64,000 nt of DNA from Gemmatimonas sp. UBA7669 (GTDB lineage: Bacteria > Gemmatimonadota > Gemmatimonadetes > Gemmatimonadales > Gemmatimonadaceae): NCBI RefSeq assembly GCF_002483225.1, contig NZ_DLHL01000011.1, positions 62,001 through 126,000 on the forward strand, read 5' to 3'. Position numbers and translations under genes: made by a program. Shown piece after piece: positions 1 to 8,333 of the stretch. Within the stretch, counting starts at the first letter, position 1. The number at the start of each line of letters is the position of its first letter. The notes beneath the pieces were generated by a model. It saw only the letters and a list, made by a program, of their open reading frames with translations, did not search any database and had not been told where the DNA came from.

Positions 1-109
1 CTTCGATGTCTTCACTCATGAACGACACCACGTAGTGCGCGTCGAGTGATGCGATGGCGGCGTTGGACTGCTTGCGCAGCGCGCGAATGGTGGCGGAGAT
101 GTCGGCCAT
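1..109 (-). CDS. N-terminal fragment of a DUF4440/SnoaL-like protein
   Basis: Only the first 36 codons are inside the window; the gene runs off the left edge. The reading frame opens with an ATG at 109 and begins MADISATIRALRKQSNAAI, followed by a stretch (SLDAHYVVSFMSEDIE) that resembles the first helix and start of the pocket in small NTF2-fold proteins of the DUF4440 / SgcJ-EcaC type, where a helix is followed by 'D...V..(M/Y)(A/S)(E/D)D'. Such proteins are small, cytosolic or secreted, and mostly of unknown role. No good ribosome binding site is visible. The assignment is by resemblance from a short piece, so the family is tentative, but the coding call is supported by the clean start and composition. 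Confidence 0.5.
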   Translation of the reverse strand, partial: MADISATIRALRKQSNAAIASLDAHYVVSFMSEDIE

Positions 110-150
110 GTCCAAAAGATAGCGCCGAGAACGCCATGACCGCACAGCAA

Positions 151-180
151 GAAGCGCCGACTCAGCTGAGTCGGCGCTTC
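151..180. terminator. Perfect 30-bp palindrome, candidate hairpin terminator
   Basis: The 30 bases are an exact inverted repeat: GAAGCGCCGACTC on each arm around AGCT. It would form a 13-bp GC-rich stem. The flanks are only weakly T- or A-rich on either strand, so it is not a textbook intrinsic terminator. It sits 41 bases upstream of the leftmost gene and about 330 bases downstream of the broken DUF5916 gene, both on the minus strand, so it could end transcription arriving from the right. A protein-binding palindrome is the alternative. Confidence 0.5.
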
Positions 181-509
181 TCTGTGCCGTCCGAGGAGGT
201 TCGTGACGACCTGTGGTCGTGATGGCGCCTGCAGCCATCTGAGTCCCCGTTGACACCCGATTGGGCGGGCATGCAGCCCGGCCAACGGCGCGTTCCACAC
301 TGCGGTGGAATGTTGCAGCGGGTCGATGCGCGCGGTGCCGTCTCGCTACGCCTCTTTCACCCCGAGGAATCGGGATCGATCCCCGACCCGCCGAGGCATC
401 GTGGAGGCATCGCCCTCACTCTGCACGACCATAGTGCAACCGTTCGGGCCTTGTCGCCATAGGGGAATCCTTTACGCGACCTCGACCGCGCGACCTCCAC
501 GTCGCTGGC
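181..509. other. Intergenic stretch without a supported gene
   Basis: About 330 bases between the palindrome and the end of the DUF5916 gene. Short open frames exist on both strands, but none has a convincing start, codon pattern or family resemblance. No tRNA-like or riboswitch-like fold was recognised by eye. Confidence 0.5.
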
Positions 510-2813
510 TCATCCGCCCGTGCCGAACTGCCGCGTGAACTTCACGAACACCGTGCGCTGCTGCGGCCGCACCCAGTCGAAGAAACCGTTGGCCTCGCGG
601 CCGTCGTTGAACACCACGAAGAGACCGGTACCTGCCGTGTTGAGCCAACCGAATCGCACGTTGGCGGACCAGATGCGCTGCTGGTTGTTGAACTGCGTGA
701 GCGTTTGCACGAACACGCGTGGCGTGAAGAAGTAGTTGAGTCGCACGGCTTCGAGCGTGCGCTTGAAGTCCCCCTCGGGCAGTCGCACGTCGTTGTGCTC
801 TACCGTGAGCGAACCGGAGAAGGTCGCGCCACGCCGCAGCGTCACGGTACCCGATCCGCCGCGCCGCGTGCCCGTCCAGAAATCACCCACATCGAAGCGG
901 CCGTTGGCCCAGATGTTCTCACTGGGGTCGGTCTGATAGTCGAAGCCCAGCGTGCCCCAGCTGTACTGCCCCGGCTGCAGCACCACACCGGGCGCAATCT
1001 CAAACGGCGCCTGCAGCCCCTCGTGCGAGATGTTGTACTCGGGCCCGAAGCGCGAGCTGTTGGCAAACTCGATCTCCGTGACATCGATGTGCCAGTAGCC
1101 CGTCTGGTAGAAACCGTCGCGCTGTCCGAACACGCCGCGATAGCTGGCGTGTGGATTCCACTGACGGAACTAGGACCACTCCGGCTTGCGCACCAGGCGC
1201 ATCATGGACACATCGTAGCTGCGATAACCACCGGGCCGGCTCATGAAGCCCACCTCGGGGTTGAAGCCGTCGCCCACCTGGGCCACGCGCGCACTGTGGT
1301 TCCACACGTTCGTCTGGTAGGCCACACGCGCACTGTACGCATATTCGTCGCCGGCGCGGCCAGGCGTTTCCGTCCGTGCCGCCCAGAGGTCACTGGTCCA
1401 GGCCTGCCCAATACCGATGCGGCCGTCGAGCGCATAGGTGCGATTCACATCGGCGCTGCTGTCCGTGCTCATGCGCTGCACGAACATCGCACCCACTCGC
1501 GAACGCGACGACAACTCGCGGATGACACGACCCACCGAGAAGGACTGTCCGGTGCTGAACTGATCGGGCGCATCGGTGACCATCTGCAGCAGGCCCACCG
1601 TGGTCGATCCAATGCGACCCGACAGGCGCCCACCACCCAGGATGGGCTGCGGCGCACCGTTCTCGGCAATGCCAATGCGCCGGGAGAAGAACAGATCCAC
1701 GGCCTGCGGCGTCCCGGCACTGAACACGCCGGCGTTCTCGAGGAAGAACGGCCGCTTCTCGGGGAAGAACACCGGGAAGCGCGTGAGGTTGACCCGCTGA
1801 TCGTCCACCTCCACCTGGGCAAAGTCGGTGTTGTACGTGAGATCGAGTGTCAGCGACGGCGTGACACCGTACTTGATCTCGCCACCGAAGTCCGAGGGAC
1901 TGCGCGTGGCGCGCACTCCATCGGTCCACTGCGCCTGGCTTGAGGTGAGCACGTAGGGCGTGATGGTCTGAATGCGGCGCACCGGCACCTTGAGATTGTC
2001 GAGCGTGCCGGCCAGCGACAAGCGATACAGATTGAACTGCCGCGGAATGAACGCCCAGTACAACTCTTCGTTCTTGCGCCGGATCATGCGCGACACATTG
2101 TGCCCCCACGACTGCTCGTCGTCACCCGACTGGTAGCGCAGCGTGGAGAAAGGGATGCGGAACTCGGCCGTCCACCCCAGCGAGTCAATGCGTGTGGCCA
2201 CCGTCCAGGAGGCGTCCCAGTTGACGTTGAAGCCGCCCATGGCGCCAGCCATCATGCGGTTCTGACCGGCCACGTTGGCGCCGCCGCCCTCACCTTCGCG
2301 AATGACCTGGCCATCGTACTCCACACCAGCGGGTGTGGTGGCAAAGACGAAGCCGTTCTGTCGGTCGCGATAGGTGTCGAAGATGAAGGCGATGTAGTCG
2401 CTGTTGGCGAGCTGCACGTCGCGAATCTTTTCGCCGGGTACGATGAGCCGCGGCTCGCGGTCGTACATGCGCGCACCGATGTAGAGATTCACCCCATCGG
2501 TGGCAAGCCGCACTTCGGTGCGCTCCGAGGCTGGCACGCCCTCGTTGAGTTCGCGCTGCACGAACTCGCTGATGGGTGTGCCCTCACGCCAGAATGCTTC
2601 GTCGAGACGGCCGTCAATGGTGGGCGCCGTCGTGATGCGCAGGGCGGCAGCCGTGGGCAGGGGGCGGGCGCGGGCGGCGCGGGCAAACGAATCCGCCACC
2701 GCGGCATCGAGACGAATGGGCGTGGCGTTGCCGGTGTTGGGCTGCGCCGAAAGAACGGCAGGCGTCAGCACCGCCGCTGATGCCAGCAGCAGCGCCCGCA
2801 GTACGAGCGTCAT
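510..2813 (-). pseudogene. DUF5916/CBM9-type outer-membrane protein interrupted by an in-frame stop
   Basis: Read through, this is a 766-residue secreted protein of the DUF5916 family with an N-terminal carbohydrate-binding (family 9-like) domain followed by a predicted beta-barrel. The start at 2813 is chosen because it opens a clear signal peptide (MTLVLRALLLASAAVLTPAV, cleavage near LSAQ). Family marks include a DGRLDEAFW motif near residue 50 of the mature part and the FFPEKRPFFLE block in the middle. A TAG at 1170-1172 splits the frame with no shift: the sequence before it (VRKPEWS) and after it (FRQWNPHASYRG) fit one continuous protein, as does the intact paralog at 36933-39488. The C-terminal quarter would be lost. 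This is either a recent nonsense mutation, a base-calling error, or less likely recoding. Function is unknown; roles in outer-membrane sugar or peptide binding are guessed for the family. Confidence 0.85.
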
Positions 2814-2884
2814 GGGAAACACGGGGAGAGGAGGGGAGTGTCGGGTCCTGCGTACCACAACTGCGCGGAGGCAACCGGCGTCGG

Positions 2885-3280
2885 TTACTCCGGGATGACC
2901 GCCGTGACTTCGATTTCCACGAGGGCCTGATCTTCCATGAGCGCCACGACCTGCACGGCGGTCATGGCAATATCGTAGTGGCCGATCAGCTCACGGAAAT
3001 GCTTTCCTATGGCAGGCAATGCGGCGCGATACGCTGCCCGATCGGTTACGTACCAGGTCATGCGAACGATGTGCTGTGGCCCGGCGCCGGCCACCGCCAG
3101 AACCGCCAGCACGTTTTCCAGCGCCTGCCGGGTCTGCTCGGCCATGTCGTCACTGTGAAAGACCTGCTGCGCGTCCCAGCCGACCATGCCGGCCACATGC
3201 ACCTGCCGGCCGGTGGCAAGCACGCCGTTGGCGTAGCCGCGGGGCCGCGGCCAGTGTGGCGGAAGCAGTGGCGTGTTCAT
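2885..3280 (-). CDS. RidA (YER057c/UK114) family protein
   Basis: A 131-residue protein of the Rid superfamily, about the family's normal length. RidA proteins are small trimers that hydrolyse reactive enamines/imines to ketones and ammonia. The body 'GYANGVLATGRQVHVAGMVG' and the C-terminal VEIEVTAVIPE are typical. It is the last gene of the anthranilate operon; its ATG overlaps the stop of the CoA ligase by four bases (ATGA at 3277-3280). Rid-like proteins are found in several aerobic aromatic-amine and aminophenol pathways, where deamination of an enamine intermediate is needed, so a role in ammonia release from the non-aromatic product of 2-aminobenzoyl-CoA is a reasonable inference. Confidence 0.9.
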   Translation of the reverse strand: MNTPLLPPHWPRPRGYANGVLATGRQVHVAGMVGWDAQQVFHSDDMAEQTRQALENVLAVLAVAGAGPQHIVRMTWYVTDRAAYRAALPAIGKHFRELIGHYDIAMTAVQVVALMEDQALVEIEVTAVIPE

Positions 3281-4902
3281 GAGGCGACGGGAGGTTCGAG
3301 GTCACGCAGGCGAAAGCGCTGCAGTTTGCCGGTATCGGTGCGTGGCAAGGCCGGCACATACGCCACCGCGCGCGGATACTTGTAGGGGGCCACCGACTGT
3401 TTCACAAAGTCCTGCAGGGCCTTGGTCGTTTCCGGTGTCGGTTCATATCCGGGGCGCAACACGACAAAGGCCTTCACGAGTTGACCGCGCTCCTCGTCTG
3501 GCACTCCGATGACGCCACATTCCGCGACGGCCGGATGCAGCAGCAGCACGTTCTCCACCTCAGGCCCCGCGATGTTGTAGCCCGACGAGATGATGATGTC
3601 GTCGGTGCGCGCCTGATAGTGAAAATACCCGTCGCCGTCCATGACGTAGGCGTCACCGGTGTAGTTCCAACCGTCTTGCACATACTGCCGCTGGCGCTCA
3701 TCGCGCAGGTAGCGGCAGCCCGTCGGGCCTTTGACGCGCAGACGTCCCACGGTGCCCGGCGGCACGGGCACGCCTTGCTCGTCCACCACTTCCGCCCGAT
3801 AGCCGGGCACCGGGACACCGGTGGCCCCGGGCCGCGCATGGGCTTCATCGGCCGAGATGAAAATGTGCAGAAGCTCCGTGGCCCCAATGCCGTCGATGAG
3901 TTCCAGTCCCGTCACGTTGCGCCACAGGGCCCGCGTGGCGGCAGGCAGGGCCTCACCGGCCGAGACACACTTGCGCAGCGAGGTGCCCTGCAACGCCTCG
4001 GGATGAGCCGCCATGGCGCGATATGACGTGGGCGCGGTGAAGAGCACCGTGGCACCGAATGCACGAATGGCGTCGAGCAGATGCGGTGGCGTGGCCTTCT
4101 CCAACAGCACGGCCGAGGCACCAATGGACATGGGGAAGAGCACCAATCCCCCGAGGCCAAAGGTGAACCCCAGTGGCGGACTGCCGATGAACACATCGTC
4201 CTCGGTGGCCCGCAGCACGTGTGGCGGCCAGCAGGCACAGATGGCCAGCACATCACGGTGAAAGTGCATGGTGGCCTTCGGAATGCCCGTCGTACCCGAC
4301 GTGAAGGCCAGCAAACAGGTGTCGTCGGCCGCTGTGTCGACTGCCACGAACGGCGCCTCATGGCGCGACATGGCCTGCTCGAGCCCGTCGGGACCCTCGT
4401 CGTGATAGCAGCAGATATGCTGCAGCACCGGTGTCACGGCACGCGCCGCATCCAGTTCTTCCCGCAGTGCCGCGTCACACAGCGCGTGCGTGACCTCGGC
4501 AATCGCGATCATCGTGCTGAGCTCCTTGGCCCGGAGCATGGGCATCGTGGTGACGGCAATGGCCCCCACCTTCATGACGGCGAACCAGCACGCCACCAGC
4601 ATGGGATGATTGCCACCGCGCAACAGTACGCGGTTGCCGGGCACTACCCCCATGTCGTGCACGAGCACATGCGCGATACGGTCGCACTGCGCCTGCAAGT
4701 CCCGGTAGGTCCACCGCAGCCCCGGCGCGATGAGACACGGCCGGTCACCGCGACCTGCGGCCACCGGCGCATCCAGCAACGCCGCCGCACAGTTGAGTGT
4801 TGGCGGGAACTGCAGCGCCGGCAGCTCGAACAGAAACTCCGGCTGGGTCTCGGGCGGCGGCAGATGATCCCGGGCGAAGGTATCGACGTGGGCACTCGGC
4901 AT
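3277..4902 (-). CDS. abmG: 2-aminobenzoate/benzoate-type CoA ligase
   Basis: An ANL-superfamily acyl-CoA synthetase of about 541 residues that would activate an aromatic acid to its CoA thioester with ATP. The phosphate-binding motif is visible (LAFTSGTTGIPKATMHFH, near residue 185), as are the adenylate motif around WNYTGD and the hinge region with DDIIISSGYNIAG. The C-terminal catalytic lysine motif reads PRTDTGKLQRF. These features fit the benzoate/2-aminobenzoate-CoA ligase subgroup. A GTG at 4908 two codons upstream could also serve as the start. The gene follows the acyl-CoA dehydrogenase by a few bases and overlaps the RidA gene by four. The substrate is inferred from the neighbouring anthraniloyl-CoA monooxygenase; the symbol follows the Azoarcus naming. 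Confidence 0.85.
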   Translation of the reverse strand: MPSAHVDTFARDHLPPPETQPEFLFELPALQFPPTLNCAAALLDAPVAAGRGDRPCLIAPGLRWTYRDLQAQCDRIAHVLVHDMGVVPGNRVLLRGGNHPMLVACWFAVMKVGAIAVTTMPMLRAKELSTMIAIAEVTHALCDAALREELDAARAVTPVLQHICCYHDEGPDGLEQAMSRHEAPFVAVDTAADDTCLLAFTSGTTGIPKATMHFHRDVLAICACWPPHVLRATEDDVFIGSPPLGFTFGLGGLVLFPMSIGASAVLLEKATPPHLLDAIRAFGATVLFTAPTSYRAMAAHPEALQGTSLRKCVSAGEALPAATRALWRNVTGLELIDGIGATELLHIFISADEAHARPGATGVPVPGYRAEVVDEQGVPVPPGTVGRLRVKGPTGCRYLRDERQRQYVQDGWNYTGDAYVMDGDGYFHYQARTDDIIISSGYNIAGPEVENVLLLHPAVAECGVIGVPDEERGQLVKAFVVLRPGYEPTPETTKALQDFVKQSVAPYKYPRAVAYVPALPRTDTGKLQRFRLRDLEPPVAS

Positions 4903-4911
4903 GGGCACCGC

Positions 4912-6120
4912 TCAGGTGCTGGGGGCCGGAGCGGCCCCGGCCGATGCGGTCTCACGCAGCAACTCACGCGCAATGATCAGCTGTTGCACCTCGCTAGCTC
5001 CCTCGTAGATGCGCAGCGCACGAATCTCGCGATACAGTCGCTCCACCGGCATGTCGTGCAACACACCGAGTCCTCCCCACAACTGCACGGCGGCATCGAT
5101 GACCTGCTGCGCCCCTTCCGTGGCAGCATACTTGGCCATGGCCGCCTCACGGGTGACCGGCCGCCCCTGATCCCGTTGCCACGCCGCGCGATAGGTGAGC
5201 AGGGCCGCCGAGTCGATGGTGATGGCCATTTGCGCCAGACTGGCCTGCGTGAGCTGCAGATCGGAGAGCACGCCACCAAAGAGACGGCGGGACGTGGTGC
5301 GGGCCAGCGCCTCGTCAAGGGCACGCCGCGCCATGCCCAGCGCGGCGGCCGCCACGGAGGTGCGGAACACGTCAAGCGTCCGCATGGCAATCTTGAATCC
5401 CTCACCGGATGCGCCGATGCGTGCCCTGAGCGGCACGCGGCAATCAGTGAACCGCAGACGGGCCAGTGGATGCGGCGCCATCACATCGAGGCGTTCGGCC
5501 ACCTCGAGACCCGGTGTATCGGCGTCCACCACAAACGCGGAGATGCCACGGGCGCCCGGCGCGTCACCCGTGCGTGCGAACACCACGTAGAAGTCTGCGA
5601 TTCCACCATTGGAGATCCAGGTCTTTTCGCCGTTGAGCAGCACGTGGTCGGCGTGAACGGTGGCGGCGCACTGCAGCGCAGCCACGTCAGAGCCCGCATC
5701 CGGTTCGGACAGCGCAAAGGCGGCGATTGCCTCACCACCTGCCACGCGCGGCAGATAGCGCACACGCTGCTCGTGGGTTCCGGCCAGCGAAATGGCGCCC
5801 GATCCGAGCCCCTGCATGGCGAATGCGAAGTCCAGCAGCGCGTCATGCCGCGCGAGCGTCTCGCGCGCAAGGCATACCGCGCGGGTGTCGATGACATCGG
5901 ATGCCCCGCCGTACGCCTGACCGGCCACCGCGTGCCGCAGCCAACCTCCCTCTCCCAGCACGCGCACGTAGTGCCGGCAGCGATCGTCGACGTTTCGCCC
6001 ATTTGCCTCGGGGGCCGACGCGGCATCGACGTGCTCCGCAGCCCAGGCATCCAAAGTGGACGCGAACCGGGCATGATGCGGCGCAAAGAACGGCCAGTGC
6101 AGATACTGAGTGTCGGCCAT
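4912..6120 (-). CDS. Acyl-CoA dehydrogenase of the anthranilate operon
   Basis: A 402-residue flavin acyl-CoA dehydrogenase, normal length. It shows the N-terminal helical domain, the FAD-contact strand (AFALSEPDAGSDVAALQC, near residue 140) and WISNGGIADFYVVFARTGD. The C-terminal helical domain contains IYEGASEVQQLI with the catalytic glutamate at the position used by medium-chain-type enzymes. It probably oxidises a ring-derived CoA thioester after dearomatisation of 2-aminobenzoyl-CoA. It starts 3 bases after the enoyl-CoA hydratase stop and ends just before the ligase. The exact substrate cannot be read from the sequence. Confidence 0.9.
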   Translation of the reverse strand: MADTQYLHWPFFAPHHARFASTLDAWAAEHVDAASAPEANGRNVDDRCRHYVRVLGEGGWLRHAVAGQAYGGASDVIDTRAVCLARETLARHDALLDFAFAMQGLGSGAISLAGTHEQRVRYLPRVAGGEAIAAFALSEPDAGSDVAALQCAATVHADHVLLNGEKTWISNGGIADFYVVFARTGDAPGARGISAFVVDADTPGLEVAERLDVMAPHPLARLRFTDCRVPLRARIGASGEGFKIAMRTLDVFRTSVAAAALGMARRALDEALARTTSRRLFGGVLSDLQLTQASLAQMAITIDSAALLTYRAAWQRDQGRPVTREAAMAKYAATEGAQQVIDAAVQLWGGLGVLHDMPVERLYREIRALRIYEGASEVQQLIIARELLRETASAGAAPAPST

Positions 6121-6123
6121 GGT

Positions 6124-6975
6124 TCAACGACCCGTGAACACAGGGCGCTGTTTGGCCACAAAGGCTTCGTAGGCGGCGCGAAAGTCTTCGGTCAGCATGC
6201 AGAGCGCCTGCGCCTGCGCCTCGGCCTCGATGGCCTGCTCGATGCCCATGCTCCATTCCTGGTGCAGCATGGTCTTGGTGAGACCATTGGCAAATGTGGG
6301 CCCCTTGGCCAGGCTCTCCGCCAGGCTGGTCGCGTCGGCCATCAGGCTTTCGGGAGCCACGAGCCGATTGAAGAAGCCCCAGCGCTCCGCCTCCTCACCG
6401 CGCAGACTGCGACCCGTGAACAACAGTTCGCTGGCGCGGCCCTGCCCGATGATGCGAGGCAACATGGCGCAGGCACCCATGTCGCATCCGGCCAGCCCGA
6501 CCCGATTGAACAGAAAGGCCACACTCGCGCGCGCCGTGCCGACACGGAGGTCGGAGGCCATGGCGAGTATGGCGCCAGCTCCGGCACAGACGCCGTCCAC
6601 CGCCGCCACAATGGGTTGCGGACAGGCGCGCATGGCCAACACCAGATCACCGGTCAACCGGGTGAAGCGCAGGAGATCGGGAGCCTCGAGCGCCACCAGT
6701 GGCGCGATGATCTCGTGCACATCACCGCCCGAACAGAAGTTCTCACCGGCGCCGGTCAGCACCACGGCGTGCACATCCGTCGCCTGCCGCAGACTCCGAA
6801 AGCAGTCGCGCAGTTCGGCGTAACTCTCGAACGTCAGGGGATTCTTGCGCTCGGGTCGCGAGAGCGTGATGGTGGCCACGCTCTCATGCAGTGACCAGCC
6901 GAAGTGCGTGGCGCGGTACGACGCCATCTGCCGCAGGGTGCCGGCATCGAGTCCTGCATGGAGTGTCGTGTTCAT
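6124..6975 (-). CDS. Enoyl-CoA hydratase/isomerase (crotonase) family protein
   Basis: A 283-residue crotonase. The oxyanion-hole segments are visible as GAGENFCSGGDVHEI (near residue 80) and VCAGAGAILAMASDLRVG (near residue 125). The start at 6975 gives a normal-length protein and lies 10 bases after the MarR stop; longer frames upstream read through the MarR gene and are not credible. It likely hydrates or opens the ring of a CoA-bound intermediate in the aerobic anthranilate pathway. A tail of about 30 residues precedes the usual crotonase start and is typical of several aromatic-pathway members. Confidence 0.88.
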   Translation of the reverse strand: MNTTLHAGLDAGTLRQMASYRATHFGWSLHESVATITLSRPERKNPLTFESYAELRDCFRSLRQATDVHAVVLTGAGENFCSGGDVHEIIAPLVALEAPDLLRFTRLTGDLVLAMRACPQPIVAAVDGVCAGAGAILAMASDLRVGTARASVAFLFNRVGLAGCDMGACAMLPRIIGQGRASELLFTGRSLRGEEAERWGFFNRLVAPESLMADATSLAESLAKGPTFANGLTKTMLHQEWSMGIEQAIEAEAQAQALCMLTEDFRAAYEAFVAKQRPVFTGR

Positions 6976-6985
6976 AGCGAAGTGC

Positions 6986-7537
6986 TCATGACGCACGCGC
7001 CTTGCGCGGTGTGGAGGAACGGGTGGGTTGTGGCGTGGCCAACTGCACGCGAAGTCGGCCGAGCAGCGCGTAGAGCGCGTCACGATGTGGCGTCTCGAAG
7101 CCATCAAACAACTCGACGAGCCACTGTTCATGCGCCGCAGCCATGCGGAGAAAGCGACGCCGCCCTCTGGGTGTCAGCCGCACATGGGCGGACCGGGCGT
7201 CACTCGGATCCGGGAGGCGTTCCACAAATCCGGCCGCCACGAGCTGCGTGGTGAGCGCGGTGACATTGCCACCGGTTACCATGAGATAGCGCGACAGATC
7301 ACTCAGGCGCAGCCCGCCCGGATGGCGTTCCAGTTGCGCCAGATAGTCGAAACGCGGCAGCGAGATATCGAACTGCTCACGCAAGCGGCTGCGAATGAGC
7401 CGTTCAACCTGTGCGCTGCAGGAAAAGAGCCGGAGCCACAGGCGCACGGCCGAATGATCGTCCACCGTGGCGCGCGCTTCCTGACCGATGTCCGCGTCGT
7501 TGACAACGTGGACACGCGAGAACTTGCGGGTGGCCAT
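6986..7537 (-). CDS. MarR-family regulator inside the anthranilate operon
   Basis: A 183-residue winged-helix protein with the MarR layout: an N-terminal helix, the recognition region LRLSDLSRYLMVTGGNVTALT near residues 95-115, the wing LPDPSDARSAHVRLTPRGRRRFL, and a long C-terminal helix. In aerobic aromatic-acid clusters such MarR repressors usually respond to the CoA-thioester intermediate. It is encoded between the SDR gene and the crotonase with gaps of 1 and 10 bases, so it is co-transcribed with the enzymes it probably controls. The likely operator is near the abmA promoter at 10715-10749, though no clear palindrome was seen there. Confidence 0.9.
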   Translation of the reverse strand: MATRKFSRVHVVNDADIGQEARATVDDHSAVRLWLRLFSCSAQVERLIRSRLREQFDISLPRFDYLAQLERHPGGLRLSDLSRYLMVTGGNVTALTTQLVAAGFVERLPDPSDARSAHVRLTPRGRRRFLRMAAAHEQWLVELFDGFETPHRDALYALLGRLRVQLATPQPTRSSTPRKARAS

Positions 7538-7538
7538 G

Positions 7539-8333
7539 TCAGCTCACCTCCCCGCCGCTGACCGGCAGCGCCACGCCAGTCACGGCGGCGCTTCCAGGGC
7601 CAACCAGCCACGCGACGGTGTTGGCCACGTCGTCCGGCGTGATGAAGCGTCCCTGCGGATTCAGGGCGGCCAGTGTGCCCCGCGCCTCGTCCTCGCTGCG
7701 CCCCGTGCGCTGCACGATGTGCGCAATACTTTCGGCCAGCAGATCCGTTTCGGTGAAGCCGGGGCAGACGGCATTGACCGTGATGCCCTTGGCGGCCACC
7801 TCCTGTGCCAGCGCCCGCGTGAGGCCGATGACGCCGTGTTTGGCGGCGCTGTAGGCCGCCGTGTAAGCGTAACCGCGAAGCCCCGCGGTACTGGCCACGT
7901 TCACCACGCGACCCCAGCCCGCCGCCAGCATGCCAGGCAACACCGCACGCGTGCAGTGAAACGTGCCGCTCAAGTTGACGCCCAGCATGCGCGCCCAGAG
8001 CGCATCGGTCGTGCGCACGAGCGGCGCACTCTCTGCCTGTCCGGCGTTGTTGACCAGCACGTGTACCGTTGGCAGCGCGCCCAGCGCGGCACTCACGGCA
8101 TCGGCATCCGCCACGTCACACACGAGCACCTGACCGGCGGCATGGCCAAGCTGCGCCGCCTGCGCCTCCAGGGCGGCACGATCACGGCCCAGCAGGCTCA
8201 CCGTGGCGCCGTCCTGTGCCAGCCGGCGCGCAACGGCTGCTCCAATGCCACGACTGGCACCAGTGATCAGGGCATGACGCCCGTGGAGCGGGCGATCGGA
8301 CACGGAGAGAAACGGTGTGGTCGATGTCGTCAT
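7539..8333 (-). CDS. Short-chain dehydrogenase/reductase
   Basis: A 264-residue classical SDR. The NAD(P)-binding motif is TGASRGIGAAVARRL near residues 24-38, the structural NNAG motif follows near residue 95, and the catalytic serine and YSAAK tetrad are near residues 145-165. The C-terminal VSGGE region is normal. Its ATG overlaps the abmA stop by four bases (8330-8333). In this operon it probably oxidises a 3-hydroxyacyl-CoA formed by the crotonase, a beta-oxidation-like step after ring cleavage. The cofactor preference and substrate are not decided by the sequence. Confidence 0.92.
   Translation of the reverse strand: MTTSTTPFLSVSDRPLHGRHALITGASRGIGAAVARRLAQDGATVSLLGRDRAALEAQAAQLGHAAGQVLVCDVADADAVSAALGALPTVHVLVNNAGQAESAPLVRTTDALWARMLGVNLSGTFHCTRAVLPGMLAAGWGRVVNVASTAGLRGYAYTAAYSAAKHGVIGLTRALAQEVAAKGITVNAVCPGFTETDLLAESIAHIVQRTGRSEDEARGTLAALNPQGRFITPDDVANTVAWLVGPGSAAVTGVALPVSGGEVS

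Noticed and set aside
4081..6894. A 937-codon open frame on the plus strand through the CoA ligase, dehydrogenase and hydratase region
   Set aside because: It is antisense to three well-supported enzymes and its translation is low-complexity R/H/G-rich with no family resemblance; long shadow frames are expected at this GC content.
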